A stretch of DNA of 64,000 nt from Oxyruncus cristatus. Taxonomy: Eukaryota > Chordata > Aves > Passeriformes > Cotingidae. Below are positions 29,101 to 44,100 of the stretch, piece after piece (within the stretch, counting starts at the first letter, position 1; each line of letters opens with the position of its first letter). The DNA lies in assembly GCA_013399855.1 (NCBI GenBank), contig VXAY01002047.1, positions 1 through 64,000 on the forward strand, given 5' to 3'. Both the position numbers and the translations under genes were made by a program. The notes under the pieces were generated by a model. That model had not been told where the DNA came from and ran no database searches. It saw nothing but the letters and a program-made list of their open reading frames with translations.

Positions 29101-32100
29101 GCTTCTAAAATGATTCTATTTACAGGTCAAATGTTAAAAATGGAGTTACAGGAATGGTGTGCATTTATATATAAAACAATGTATGCATTATACTGTATTT
29201 AAACTGTTCATTTGAAGCTTTGGCATGTGTGTTTATTTGTATGTTTGGCAGGAATAGCACTTGTTTCTAAGGTTTTTTCATATTTCAGTAAGTAAATCAT
29301 TTTTTTAGACTTGTTGCTAGTTAGATATGTTGGTGTTGCATTTTGGTTAGAATGTTGTTGGCTGTGTTTGAAGCATAACTGTACTTCTAAAGGGAGAGTT
29401 ACAGCTGTACTTTGACTTGAACAAATCTTATTTGGTATTTTATAACTTCTTCTGTTGTCATCTGTATTAGACAGCTCTCATTGCATGCTTCCAGTTTTTG
29501 TTTCCATTCGACAAGCTACGTCTTCTGCTTGAATTTTTAAGAGGTTTAAGAATCACTGCAAACTTAACACAGGATTGCACAGTTATGGAGCTGGTAGGAA
29601 GAATTTAAGTCAGATGTTGCTGCTGAATTTGTTTTCTTTTGGCAAAGCTGATAGAATAAATAGAGTAGCAACTCTGTTCCTAGGGATGTCTGCTTTCTCA
29701 ACAATTGTTTGCCCTCCAACTATTATGTTATATGTACATTTATCAAAACGGAAGAAAGCCCATTCACATGTGAGGAAGGACATTCATATTGTCACAGGAG
29801 TCTCTTATTAACATATTATTCTTAATGGGACTCCCTTCAGATGGCTTGTGAGTGTTGTGCAGAAGACAAGATATAAAGGAAGTTTTAAAAGGGCTGATGT
29901 AATTATTCGAGTTTATCTTAGCCAGAAATCACACAGTAAATGAAGATAGCTTCCCTTTCTCTAGAAGCCTGTTCAAATGTGGTTCTGAGCTCTTGCACTA
30001 GATGTCACTGCAGATACAAAAATCAGGTCTTTCTGCATGCTTAATTCAGATTTAATTCAGATATTTTAAGGAAAAATTATTTGCAATATCTTGACTTTCA
30101 TTGCTTTTTGGATCCACTCAAAGAAGTTTATGAGAGCCTGAGTAACTGTTTTGACAGAAATGCTTCTGAACAACAATTCACGGGTGAGATGCACAGTAAA
30201 ATCATTATGTGCATTCAGAATTATTGCAATTGTTTGTCGGTATCTTTTTAAACTCTCCTTTTCAAATGACAGTGTAGCTCAAATATTTGACAAATTTAGC
30301 TAAAGCCTTTAAAACATATTTATTTTCTTAACTTCATTGTAGCTTTGATAATTTAGGGATAGAAAAGAACAGTTTCTGAAAGAGACTATCTTTTATTTGA
30401 CCAGGTAATGTAGTTGAGAAAGCAAAAAAGCTTCTGGACATAGAGATCTTTAACCAGGCCACTTCTGCTATTTGCTTTCATTTTCAATGGATCTCGCAGT
30501 TGAAAAGCCGGTGGCAATGATATGCAGTTTCTATTTATAACTGTTTCTTTTAACATTTTTCTCTTGATTAATCACTTCTGTAGATTTATAATTGAGTTTC
30601 AGTACATTAAAATTTAATAAGTGTACTGGGTTTTTTCCATCTCTTTTTGAGAAAGCTCTCTGATAACAAGGGAATATTTATCGTTCTCAATCCTGGTACA
30701 GTATTTACTCACAGCTCCTGCCTCCTGAGCCATGCCAAGTAATATCAAGTTTTGCTCTCGGTTTTATTAGGGTTTGTTTTCTTATACCTGGCCTTACGCA
30801 TTATGTATTTATTTCCCAAATGTAGCAGTTACAGGCAGTGGTTGTAGTTTATAACAGCATCCCTTCTAGTCAGAAGATTTCTCCTTTGACATTTGAGTTT
30901 GGACAGAGATCATCCCAACATGATTTGCTTTACCTTAAAATAGACATTGTTTTTTTCATACTGTATCATAGAACAGATACCATTATTAAGTGATGATTAT
31001 TACTTTTCCTGATCATCCCCCTTACTTCAGTGTGGTAAGCGTGCCTAGGTGAGTGCAAACTGAGAAGAAAGAAAACACAACTGAGAGAATTTTCTATAAA
31101 AGCAGACAGAAACTTTTAAGGGGTCATATGGTTGTCCTGAGATACAAATTGCTTTTTCTTCAGAGGAGCAGCTCTTGCTGCTCTTCACTCACCAGTGATT
31201 TTTCAGTGCTTTGTCTGCTCTCAGCCTTGGCTTGCTGTTGTCAGAGGACCAATAAAACTACTAAATTGGGAACTGGTGCTACTGATCTACTTTAGCTCTT
31301 TTCGTAATAGAAACAGTCACCCAGCCACCTGGGGAATGCTGAGTGCAGCAGTCAAAAGTAGATTTCAAAAGAAATAGTTGTCTGCTTTCAAGTCTTTCTG
31401 CCACCTGTGTTCACCTGATTAGGAAACCTCCTATCTCTCTTACAGACACTACCGCTGCTTGCGATGCCTCTGTGGTAGACTGACCACTTTTAACTTTCAG
31501 TTTCTGCTACAAAGTTGTGATCCAGAGATGCCTAATGCTACTGATTGTTTTTTATTTCAGTTTGAAACTATTTTTCCCACTTGAAACCACCTGGACCATC
31601 AGAGAAGCACAGCTGGGGCTGCAATTTCTGAGCTCACCAACCACAGATTAAGCCAGGGGTGGAATAGTTTGGTTGATCCAAGCTGTGCGTTCCAAAACAG
31701 GCCCTCCAGTGTTTAGGAATAACCATACTCCCAAGTATTTCACCGGCATCTTCCTTACAACTGGGGCCGTGCATTTGTAGACTATCCAGGCCATGCTTAG
31801 CTTTAATCCATCTGTAGGGCTTGGAGGCGGTTTTCAAATAAAAGGGAGTCAGACAGAGTGAGGTGCTTTTGAAATCCTTTCTACAGCTCAGATGCCACTT
31901 GTTCAACAATTCCTCCTGGACGTTTGGTCTGCTTTTCTGTTAATTTTCTTGTGGCAGGAAGGGGATCTAAATTGAAAGCAGTGGAAGCTCCTGATTTAAC
32001 CTGTAGAAAACCAGTAGAAGAAATACACCCTGAAAACTATTTCTTCTAAAGGATCAGCAGAGAAGTAGTGAGAAAGAGAAAGGCAGAACATAAATGTCTC

Positions 32101-35100
32101 TTTCTTGGCTATGGGAGCGGTAAGAAACATTCCAGCATCAACAGTTTAGACTAACTTGTGTTTTACCTTGAGTGCCTTACAAAGGAGCTGTTTGTAATGA
32201 CAATATGTGTTGCATATGAAATACCAGAACCGGTTTATTCTGCTGGTGTTTTTAGCAGTATGTTTAGGAGCTTACCACTGCATGATTCTGATAGCTTTGA
32301 GTGCACTGTTGTGAGCCTGACTTCATGTCTTAATTGGCAACTGAGCATAGCCTTCATTCATACAGTCATACTGCTGTAGCAGTGCAGCTGGAGTGATGAG
32401 CTTGTTCTTTGTGCTTCCCAACTACAGAGATGATATTTTTAATGAAATCCACTAAGAGGTGTCTTAAACACAGATGGCAGCACAAATCTGTGGCTGTTGT
32501 GAGCAGGCTGTATTCCTGAACAAAGGAAAGGACAGGTGTGGTTTCTGACTGCCATGTGTCAGTTCATTTACTCTTACAGCTCAGTAGCTGGGCTGTGAGG
32601 GATAAGAATATGCCAGCACCTGAGTCCATGCATCTTCCTCTGCATAAGTCTTGCTAGTCCTGAAGTCTGTTTTTTCTCATTGGTGGTTGGTGCTTGCTAA
32701 TATGCACAGTCCTACTCCTTTCTTCAATTTATTTTAATAACATGGGTTACATGTTGACCCTGAGGAAGAGACTCATGGATTTAAAGTAATCTATTATTTT
32801 AGATTCATCTCTACAGAAGTAGAGATGAATTTCTAGACAAATTAATAAACAGAACTCTAGGTAAGTGAAATGCTTCTTAACTCTCCCATCCCCCAAGAAA
32901 CACACAACCCCCAAAATAGCTTTTAAAATTAATAAATGTATTAGCTATGAGACTAGGGTTTTCTTCCCCTCTACAATTCCTTGACTCATTCATCATCCAG
33001 CTTTAGCAACAAATGAGGTAGGAGTCCTGTAGATAATAGTCCACTGCTTTCTCTTGATTCATTCCCAGAGTACAGTCTATGGAATGAATTATTCACAGGT
33101 CCTGTAGAAAATATGTGATTATGTAATTAAAAACTGTTTTATAATGCATATGGAAGAAGAGGATGAACAAAAATAGCCTATTTCTTTGTTTTCCAGCCAG
33201 GGCTTTTCCCTTTTTAGATATAAATTGCTGTCTCTTAGCTGGAAGGTATAGTATCTCCTGCTAGGAGGTGTCACTAAAGGCAAGAAAAGTCTTGTTCTCT
33301 GCCCCAAATATCAGTGTTGCTGTATGTAGACTTATTTGCCCTTTGAGACTGATGTATGCTCAGTGTGTTCACACATAGGAAGCTGTGAAGAGGTGAAGCC
33401 TCCTCCGCTTGAGACACAGGGAAAAGCTTTGTGCACCTCACTTTTCGACATGGAAGAATCATTTTTCTTTAAACCTGAGCTACTGGGGACAGAAACCAGC
33501 CTGCAGCAGGTACTCCAGCATGGAAAATGGCAGCTTTGATGATTTAAGTTTTATAAGCTGCTGGAAAATAGGATTTTACAGGCCAGTGTCCAGGAAGCCA
33601 GAGAGGCACCTCTAGTTACAATTAGCCAAATCCTGCGGTTCTATTCAGGGGATTTTTCTCAGATGTCAGAAGTAGTTCTGTCTATACAAAGTCTGAAGTG
33701 TCGGGGAGCAGGCATTTCAACTTGTTAAGTTTGTCTTTGTAATTCCAGGAGTGAAGGCCAAATTCCTGAAAAATCACTTTAAATCTGCCAAGGCTTCTGA
33801 TGGAAACCCTTGTAGCACGTTAAGGATAGTGATGCTGTCGGGTGCCACCACAATAATAGGGTTTCTGTGTATTAATAGCCTGCTGCATGTCAGCAGTGAG
33901 TGTGTGGCAGTCAGTTCTGAGGAGGAAAGAGAAATAACAAAAAATGGAAAAGCTAAACTGACCTTTTGAGATGAAGAACTGCTCCTGTAATTCCCTTATT
34001 TTTTAAAGGAATAGAATCATTAATTTTCCATCATTTTAGCTTCACTATGTTAGCAGTTATTCATTTAAGCAGTTCTACATTTGCTTTCTGCATCTGCCTT
34101 TTTAATTGACATTCATTGCAGAGAGCTATTGATGCCTGTGTGGGCTGTTGCAGGAGCACTTGCACTTTCACAGTAAGCTGCTCACAACAAAACTACAGTT
34201 TTTTGATCTTGGTTGTTGCAGACTCTTTAATGGCTTTTCCTGACTGATGAAGGTGCTGTGATCTAATGCTCTGGGAGATGGGGGAAAATCTGATTAGGAA
34301 GTTTCTTCAGTTGTGGTTTTCTTTGTGGTTTTAGATGGTAGAAGTTTCTTCTTCTCAGAAGACTGAGGTGTCTTAATTATACTAAACTTTTTGTTTTAAT
34401 TGCACTGAAACCAGTACAGCCAGCAGGATGGTGTTGATTCTTTGTTCCATTAACTAAAAGGAGAAGAAATAGTAGGAATTTTTTGCTTTATCTAACATCT
34501 ATTTGCACAAGGCAATCAATATACCCTTTCATAATTGATGATTATATAAATAATTAATTCATCGCCTATAATGGAAAAGCATATTTTTAATTTTCTAAAG
34601 CATTTTACTGAAGTCCCAGGTTAGTCCCAAACATTGCTTTGCCGTGTGCCCAGATTATAAAGGGTACACCTCCTCACTGATGGTGTGTTCCATATTTCCT
34701 CCTCTCTTCGTGTTGCCTCCTAAATAGTACCTCCTACTTTTGTAGTGACTCTGAATTTTTGTTATTCCAGAAACCATATCTCTGTCAAGCTGAAGTAAAA
34801 CATGGGGTAGAAATTTGATGTTGTATGAGCAGCTTTATAAGTAACAAAGCTTTTTAAACAGACACCCACTAAAAAGAGGAGCAGCTTCACTGATACAGTG
34901 CAGAGCAAAACAGCTTTTCTACTTTAATGTGTAGGCTGTCCCTTTAACGGGAATCTCAAATATTTCAAAGTTGTTTTCTTGGAGCAGATTCCTTTTTTTT
35001 TTTCCCTGAAATTGTCTTGTCAATCACAATTAGATGCAATCGAATTTCTTTCAGCTGCTGCTCAGTGTTTTGTCTTGGCTGATCTCTTTGTGATAAGTAT

Positions 35101-38100
35101 TGGTGAGGGAGCCAGCCTGCAGAGCAAGAAGGGTTCCATGTAACCAGTTCCCATCCAAAACACAGCAAGCTAAACACCTCAGCTGCACTTCTTCCTTCAC
35201 TTTTTAAGGAACTATTACTAGTAAGCCCAAACCAGATTTCACAATCTTTTGAAATAATTTTTTATTCCTCTCCTACTTGTTCCTCTCATCCATATAGTCA
35301 CTGTTTTCTCATGTTTTGCAGTGGGAGTTCCTTGTTCCTGTTTTAGCTCTTTGAGTAATATCATGCACTGAGAAATCTTTTTCCATTCTAAGCCTTCGTA
35401 TCAAAAACTTTACTAATGCTGACATTTCTAATGTTTCCTGACATCCATTTCCAGTATTTCCTAATATTGGAAGGTTGACTATGTATATGCTAGTTGTTTG
35501 GAAAACTTGTGTCTCTCTTCCAGGAGGTAATGCAAGAGTCAGGAGAGGGTCTGTTCCATCTCTTCAGCCCTTGGTAGTTTAATCCATCAATGCAAGTGTG
35601 AAAAGCTCTGAAGTCATCTGTGGTGTTTCCAACTCATTTTTCTGTCAGTGTTGTAGGTTTTTCCAGTTGGTCCATAGCAAGATTGCTTTATTATGCATTA
35701 TTATTTTAATGTCTGGTACACTTACACATTTTCCCCTCTGAGTATGAGGATGTTACTGAGACACAGTATAAAGAATACTGAGCCCTAACAATCTTATGTG
35801 ACTTAATATCCTTCTCTTTCCACTGCAGTCTTCCCAGAAGGAAATAAAAAATCTTGTGAGCAGTGATTGACTCATCCAATATAAGTCTTGTTAAAGAGTG
35901 CAGGTTCAGTTTTCAGTTTTATTTGTTGGAGGGTAATGTGCTAGTGTTTTATGTTATCCCTATTTTAGCTACTGAAATATCAGTTAGTGCTTGAAGGTAT
36001 TTTAGGTGCCTAATTTCCATTTGTTTTGAGGTGGATTTGGCTTTATGAATACCTTAAAAACACAGGGTTTATACAGAATTCTTATTTTTTTTCTTTTCCC
36101 CAGCACAACTTCTTTCTGTGTGAAAGAAGTCTCATTGTTTTGCAGGAACTTTTTCAGCAAAACACTTGTGATTTCAGGCAGCTTCTGACCTAGTTATGGT
36201 TCGTCCATGAATATCATGGAGTTTTTACCCTTATGTGAATACAAAAGACATAATTTAGACTAATGAATCCACAACAGACCAGTCAAGGACTAATTCATCT
36301 ACAAAATGTCAACTTCTGTAGAGCTTTTTGTTAAATACTTGTATTTAATTTCTTTAAAAGTCTGATTTTCAGCATCAGGACAAACTGTTGCTGAAGGATT
36401 TGCTCTGTATGTTTCATTCCATTCATTTTTTTTCTGTATGGAACATTTCTGTTAAAAAGTATCTTCCTGCAAGAGCACTTCTCCAAACCTTTGATTGTCA
36501 AAGGTTGCAAGTTTATTTTTGTTTTCAACAGTTTTTCATCGCCCCTTGTGCTCTCATTTAGTTGATAAGTTCACAGAGCATAAGGAAACTAATCTGAGGT
36601 GGGTTAGCTTTCAAAACATAAGAAAAGCTTTTCAACTTCTTTGTAGCAATCCGCTGGTCATCAGACCTTTGACTGTCTGAAGAAGCAGTTTGATGCCATC
36701 AGGAGTAAAACTGGTTTATTACCTGCCCTTAGAAGCTTCTTACCATCCTTCATTTGCATTCCCAGGTTTAGGCTGCAATATCAGACTTGTACTTTCAATG
36801 CATGGTCAGAGTGTTTGACAAGGTGATGGGTGGGCCTCTGAGCAACCCAGTGTGGTTGAAGATGTCCCTGCTTGTTGCAGGAGGGTTGGAGTGGATGATC
36901 TGTAAGGGTCCCTTCCAACCCAAATCCTTCTATGATTCTACAATAGTAGGCCAATAAAGGTTTTGATATGACTCAAGAAAATAACATATTTGAATCTTTG
37001 GAAAAGCAATGACTTGTCTCTCCTGGTCCTTTTCAGTTGAATATGCTCGTTTTTGGGAATACTTTCTGGTCAAGGGAAACAATTCAAAGTACCGTTACTC
37101 CAGCCATCATGGGAAGCTTCATTGCTTAAAGGAACAAGATCAGCTGTCTGGAAACTTAAAAAAAAAATAATATCAGGGTACCTGATTGGGGATTATATTT
37201 TGCATGAAGCAATGTCATGTTGTTTGGGTTTTTTTGTGTTTTTTCCTTTTTTTTTTTTCCCCCCAGTGGGGTCCACCTGTCATTTGTGCTTCTGCAGCCT
37301 CTGTGGTGACAGGTTTTCAATGAGAACTTAGAAAACCAGAGTTTGAAATATTGATATGGCAATTGCTCTGCAGTTTTCATTTATTTACTAGTTATGTGCT
37401 CTGAATTTTACGGAAAACTTATGAGTAAATCTTATACTAAGGCAGACTGATTAGCACATAGCCAAGAACTATCTGTGTGAAAGACGAGGAACATATAGTT
37501 TCAGGTTTTTGATGTTCATTTGAGCACAGATCCATTTGTTTTTTTGGTTGCAATTACCAACTTAATGTCTGCAAGAGAAACTTTTTCCATTGAGATGTGT
37601 AGCTGATAATGTGGTGAGTATAAAGTCACATTTTTGGGCTGCTGAAATGTAGATGTTTAAAATGCCCAGCTGATTTAGAGTAATCCCCCTGCCATTTGCC
37701 TCCGTTTACACAGTCTTTAATTACGTGATCACATCATTGTCTCTCATTATTTCCTTCTTTGCTTTCAGTCAAGGGAGAGATGGCTGCAAAATCCAACATG
37801 GATTTGTGAGATGTGGAGGGAAGGAGGCCGTGGTCTGACTGACCTTGATGGGGTCATACATAGGGAGCATAGCAAAAAGGCAAAGGACTATTTTAAGGTT
37901 AAAGGTTCTGTTAACCCAGGGAAATTGCATCTTACTGTACCCCTAACCTAGGGAAATTTGAGAAGGTTTCCTCGTGAGGAATTTTCTTTTGACCATTTTC
38001 CTTTCAAGTTGCCAGTCTCTTAAGACCAAAATTGATTAGCTGAATTTAAGACACTCATTAATACTCTTAATTGAAATATGCCTGGGAGAGAATTTGGTTA

Positions 38101-41100
38101 TTTGGTTTTATGTTTAAGTCTCTGTAGTTTTGTCCAAGGATAAGCTGCTTTAGATAGGAAATCTAAGTTTTCTCTATTAAAGTAACATATTCAAAAGTTT
38201 TATGCCATAGATTGCTTTTGGTGAAGTAATATCAAAGTTTTTCATGGATATCAAAAAGTAGCTTTTGTTTAACTGTGATCTTTTAGGTCTTAATACACCT
38301 GTCAAATAGTTTTCATTAAGAAAGGACATACTCTACATGTTAAATTCAAGGTTACTTCAGTGTCACATAGTCCTTGTTGGCAATATTTTTAGAAGGGATT
38401 TTTAAGGTGCTCATGACAGTTTGTGATAATGAAGCATTTAAATGAATATTTCAAACAGCTAGTCTGCTTTTTGTTCAAATGGTTAGATATAGATTCATTA
38501 TGAGGTCTTATTTAACTTCTGAAAATACGAAAATGGATGCCTCAAAGGCTTAGTATTGAAAAAGTGGTTCGCCCTCCATCTGTTATGGTTGGTGATATTC
38601 ACATGCCAGTCATTATAAGTCATTGAAAAGTGCTTTATTGTACTCCATCAGGGCAGTAATCCTTTATTTTGAGGTAACTTACATAGTGGGATGAATTACT
38701 TCCAGTAGATCTATAATTTTGAGGTGCAGTAGTACCTGTCAGGAGTTGCTGAGGATTCAGGTGAGAGGCAAGGTTGCCATGATACACAGCATTTGCACAC
38801 TCAGGTTTTCAAATCTCAGTCAAATTATAAAAAATAACATAAAGCGTTGCCACTGAGGAAGAAAACCCTGCCTCGTTTTTTTGCAGTATGTAAATATAAA
38901 AAATGTCATTCCTCCTTCGGAGAATGTGACATTCTCTTTTACAATTCCATATTAGCTGGTAAAAAGTAGCTCCCTGGTGGTTTTTCTGAGAATGCAAAAA
39001 AGGTGACAGCTGTCCGAGTTAAGGTTCAGATCAATCAGCAAAATGCAAAGGTCAGTGATTGCTTCTTGAGCTTGAGATTGCTTTGCATTTTTTCCCTAAA
39101 GATACAGCAGGTTTGTATCTTCAAAGGAAGAAAGGAAGTCTTATTTTCTGTTAGCAGTTGGCAAAGCTGTGCTAGTTTCCTCTCACTGACTAAATGGGCC
39201 ATAAATTTTAAAAACACTCAAATGTGGCCAATGTGCCAAGAATGCCATAATATTCTGTAGTCTAGATTACATAGCACACTGCAAGAGATTCCTCCCTTCT
39301 GAATTTTCCCATTCAATTTTTGGTGAATGTACCAAAAAAAAAATGATGGGAACTTTACCCTTCAGTCGATATTTGGGACATCTGTCTTGGTTATGACATA
39401 TGATTTAAGTATTCTTGGTTCTTTATAAATATTGTAATTCTTTTGACCTTGGTGTGAGGGACTGATACCAGATTGTGGGTTTCCCAGTATAGGTTGTTTT
39501 TATTTAATTAATTTTTAAAGGACACTTCCCTTTGATTCACACGGCTTCCTGTGACTATATGATGGGATTTATACTCTTGTCAGTCATGCCCTTTCTCCTT
39601 ATTTTCTGTTTTTCCTCTTTTTTGACCTGCTTTTTTATTGGGTGCTGTGATCTTGTCTGCATCTATACATGTGATTCATTATTATTTCCAATTAAAATTG
39701 AGGTCTTTCTGTTACGATTCCAGCTGAAGCGTTTGGTGTCCCCTTATGTTGGTCTTTAAATGAGTTTAATTACTGTACTGGGCTATAGCAAGTTACAATG
39801 ACTTGTTCATTTTTATTTCATTGTTAAAATTGTGAAATAAACTGTAGTTTCATTACATATAATTAAAGGACATGCATATTCCCTCTGTCTCCTCCTGGCT
39901 TTGAGATGTTGTACTGTAAGTGCTGCAATTTGGAGAATTCAAGTCAATTGACAGTATACTGTGCATATTTATACAGTTTTTATGTATATATTTTTATATT
40001 CCTGTACGTACCTTGTGTACTATTAATGATAGAATTTATTTTTAGATATTTTTATTTCACTGAAGTTTGAATTAAGGGAAGATGTGTATAGTTGCTAAGA
40101 AAAGTTCAGTTTCCCCAGCTGAGTTTACCTACTTTACAAAAGAATAGTATCAACAATCCTGGTCATTTTATGACGTACAACCAGCTGCTGATGCCATTTG
40201 TGCCAGCTTAAAGCACCAATTATTTTATGCTTTGAGTACACAAAATCAAACTGATAGTTTTTAAAGGGCACTTCATCCTGTCTTTTTGTAGCATCCTCAA
40301 ATGTTTGCCTCAAGATCAAATGGGATATATTTTTTGTGATTTCTGACCTTTTAATATTCCTTTAATTTGCATTAAAAGCGTCACATAAGTGACAACTTGT
40401 ATTTGCTGTCACTGACCTTGCAAAACCTTGCATATTATGTCTGGGAAAGCAGGTAAGGTGATTATACCTTCATCAGTTACCAGAAAAGTCATTATAAATT
40501 CCATTCTCAAAATAAAATGAAAGAAAAATAGTCTGATGAAATATTACGTAGTGAAATTAAGCATTTAAAGCTAAATGCAAATGTTAAATTCAGAATGGCT
40601 ACTCTGACCTATGATTGTTATGCTGAAGTAAATTGTGGAGGGACTCAAAATCTTGACTGATACTGCCTTCTGAATGGCTTATATTTCCTGGACTACTGAG
40701 GAAACTTTTGATTTTAAGGAATGCTTTTCTTGTCAAGACTTCTTTAAAATGGTATATTTATTTCTGCCATGTGTTTTTCAAAGTCATATTCATACCTACC
40801 TTTTTCCCTGTAAATGTCTTGGATTTTAAATAGTCATTTCCTATTTAATTAATATTTATCATGTTGTCTGTGGTCTGTGATTGCTTCTCAAGCTAGCTGA
40901 TCCTGGTGTACGTAAGTGGAGCGTTTGACCCTGGGACATAGAGGAATCTATTTCCTTATTTAGGTAGTGAGGAAATTAGAATTTAAATACAATAAAAAGG
41001 CTTATAAGAGGATATGGTGGAAGTGGTGAGAGAGAGGAGGGAAGTTTTGTAGTAGTGGATTTTTTTGAGAGTTGGTCTTGGAGCCCATTTTTGGGCTTAA

Positions 41101-44100
41101 TCATGTTTAATGATTTCTTTAGATTTGTTAACTGCTGAAGTTTTGCTGATATTAAAGCTAATTTGTCTAGCAAAGCATCTCACAAAGGATGGGGTGACTC
41201 AGGATTAGGATAACAGAAGGGATGGTAAATAGTTTGCAGTGCAAAAGCATCATGACTAGCAAGGACTTAGTGCACTGTGGAAGAGGAGGAGGATGGTGTG
41301 AGACTTCACTGTCACGAGAAAGTGTGCCCCCATGTAAAAGATACGGATTTTGGAATGATCAGAGAGAAGTTTTGTGCAGCGAGCGGAAAAGAGTGATGTA
41401 CATGGTGCTGGCAAAATTGCACGTGCACTGGGAACATGACATGGAAGTCATCAGGGTCAAGGAAGATGATCTTGAGAGAGGATGCGTTAAGCAGCAGGGT
41501 ATGGTAAGCCTGGTCATCTCCCAGGGGGAAGTGCTTGGAGTTTAGCCGGTTATAACCACAGTGAGGAGAGTGGATACCACTGCTGTCAGTATCAATGAAT
41601 AAAGGCTGGGAAGGATAATAATTATTTCAGCTGAATGACAATAGTGATGCAAAGTACACCACTATAAACTGATTATTACTAAGTCAGACCAAACATTTGA
41701 AACATTTTACATTATATAACGGATGAGAGCCTGAGTGTAATCTATAAAATTTTTTTTTTATGGTGTTTGGGCACTGCACTTGGTGGCGTACAAGGTCACT
41801 TTCAGTTCTTTCTACCCTGGTAGGAGAAGCATATCTCTTGTTTTAAGCAGAGGTAAAATTCCTGAGGTTTTCCTTAAATTACAGAACTAAACAAGTGAGT
41901 TTTCTTGTGTTTTGTAGTGCTTACTGGCAACCTTACTAAGTTTTTACTATTCTCACCTCTTAATACTGTGAATGCAATTTCAATAGTTGGCTGTCATCTT
42001 TATAAATATAATTAGCATGCAATGCAGTTGAGAATTCAGAGGAGTAGTCAATTTATATAGTCTTTTATATAGCACTTTCAGAAGAATTATATCTAGAATT
42101 ATTGAGATAATTAGAGTAAATAGAAACACAGGTCTGTCTGTAGTGTATTCCTCTTATATCCTGCTATTTTTAATCCATTCAAAACCTCACCAAACATTAG
42201 GACTGTGCCATCCAAATGATGGGAATAAGCTGCATGTAGGTTAAGTAAGGTTTATTCAACAGTACTCAATTTTGGAAAATAAAACAGGGCAAGGGATAGC
42301 AATCCTTCCCCAGGGGACTTCTCATGCTTTCTGTGTCTGTGGTTCTTGGATTTAGGGAACCCCAGGTGATGGATACCCTGTGCTTGTGTCTACAAGAACC
42401 TCTTCTCCTTTTCTCACCATTTCTCCAGTTTGTTTCTTACAGCCGTGTAAATTATTTGTGTCCACAGCGTCCTTCAGTTTAACAACAAGGTTTTAAACTC
42501 CTGATGAATAATTTTCTTTTCTACTCCCTTGTACAGAAACAGCAAGTGAGAACTGCTTGTTTGGGAATTCCCTCACTTGGGTTTTGTACACATTCATCAT
42601 GGTCCTGCCCTGCACTTACGCCTCGCTTTCTCTTTTTTTGGAAGTGTTAACTCTGGAAACACAAGCAGTGTAACCTTCTCAGAGCACACATGCATGAACT
42701 GAGTTTAAACTGGGTTTGCCTGGTTTTGGCATCTCTTTGTTGTAATTCAATGGTACAGCCCTCAGCTTCCTGGATTTGTCCAGAACCTCTGCAATGGAAC
42801 TGTAATTTTGAGCCACCTAGTCTTTTGCAGTTTTGGGTCAGAGAATATATAAATTTATGACTTCAATGAGAGAAGTTTTGGATTTTCACCAATCCTAATT
42901 ATGGCGTGACCAGCTGTGGCTGCTTCATCCATATTTCCTCTTCTCTGTTGACATAATCTCTTTAATGCCATGTATCAACTTTTTCAGGAGTCTTTTAATT
43001 CTGTGGAATATTTTTTTCTCTGGGTATGAAACATTTGTTTCCAGTGATTTAAAGGGAATGCAAAGTGTACTGAATACATAACTGGAGAAAGACCAATTAA
43101 GAATCAAGAACTTCCCCTGTGTGCAGTTTACATCTGTACATTTTATAGAGAGCTTAATGTTAGTGCCAGACCACTGAGTATCATCAGACATTTTTGTGAA
43201 CTCAGGATATAATAGCATATTTTCAATAAAATCAAATGCACCCAAAGTACCTGTTAGCATAAGAATTTTCTCACATATGGTCTCGTTAAATATTAATGCA
43301 AAGACTTTTACCATTGTACATTTTTACCCATGATTTCTTTAATTTGGTGTTACGTGGTTTTTTGCATATTTTAAATGCAGGCATCTGAACGTTATGCTGG
43401 CTGAGTAAACTGTCATGTTTTACTGGAAGTGTTTGCACAGTGTATTTTGAGGACTGTGTGCCAGCAGCTAACTGTTCAATTTTTAAATAAAAGAATTGCA
43501 TTTTTGTACTGGAAAGGGTGACAAAAATTAAACTCCTCCCAGAGGTTCTGTTCATTGAAAGGACAGTGCTCTAATTACATGCTCTCTTTGTTATATGCTG
43601 GGCCAGTAGCACCATAATGTTTCCCTCTACTGGTAGATTGGTCAAGAATGTTAGAAATGTCTTTTGGACTTACTTTCATTTTTAATTTTATTAATTATCT
43701 TATTGGCCAAAAATAGTTAATTTTTATGGTTCCATTTTTGTGTGTGTATTTAAAGAAATCCATTTGAAGAAAACCTGTGTGTCATAGGGGTGGTCTTTAT
43801 CATGGGTAGTTTTGTATGATGACGATGAACTCTGTGGCTCAAGTAAGCATTTTACACAAAGGTTCCGTTGTTAAACTACCAGATCATATATTAGCTGCCA
43901 GCTTAGAGGTGCCACTGCATCTGTTAATACAGCAAACTTAATACATCAGTGCAGAAGGGGTGAAATTTCACAGTAGCTTTTATATCTCTCACAAAAAAGT
44001 TAATGAATTAACTGTATCAGGATCTTTCTGTCTGCTACTCAATTCAAAGAGAACAGAATTTGAATATACAATATAATCCCCTTACTTTAACCTTGACTCA

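Noticed and set aside
33751..33969. Possible alternative exon preceded by attccag
   Set aside because: The acceptor-like sequence exists, but the frame ends in a stop, no KIF16B homologue contains the sequence as far as I know, and no matching donor is evident.
37770..37890. Less AT-rich segment resembling a degenerate LINE piece
   Set aside because: Similarity to CR1 is too weak to distinguish from chance by eye.
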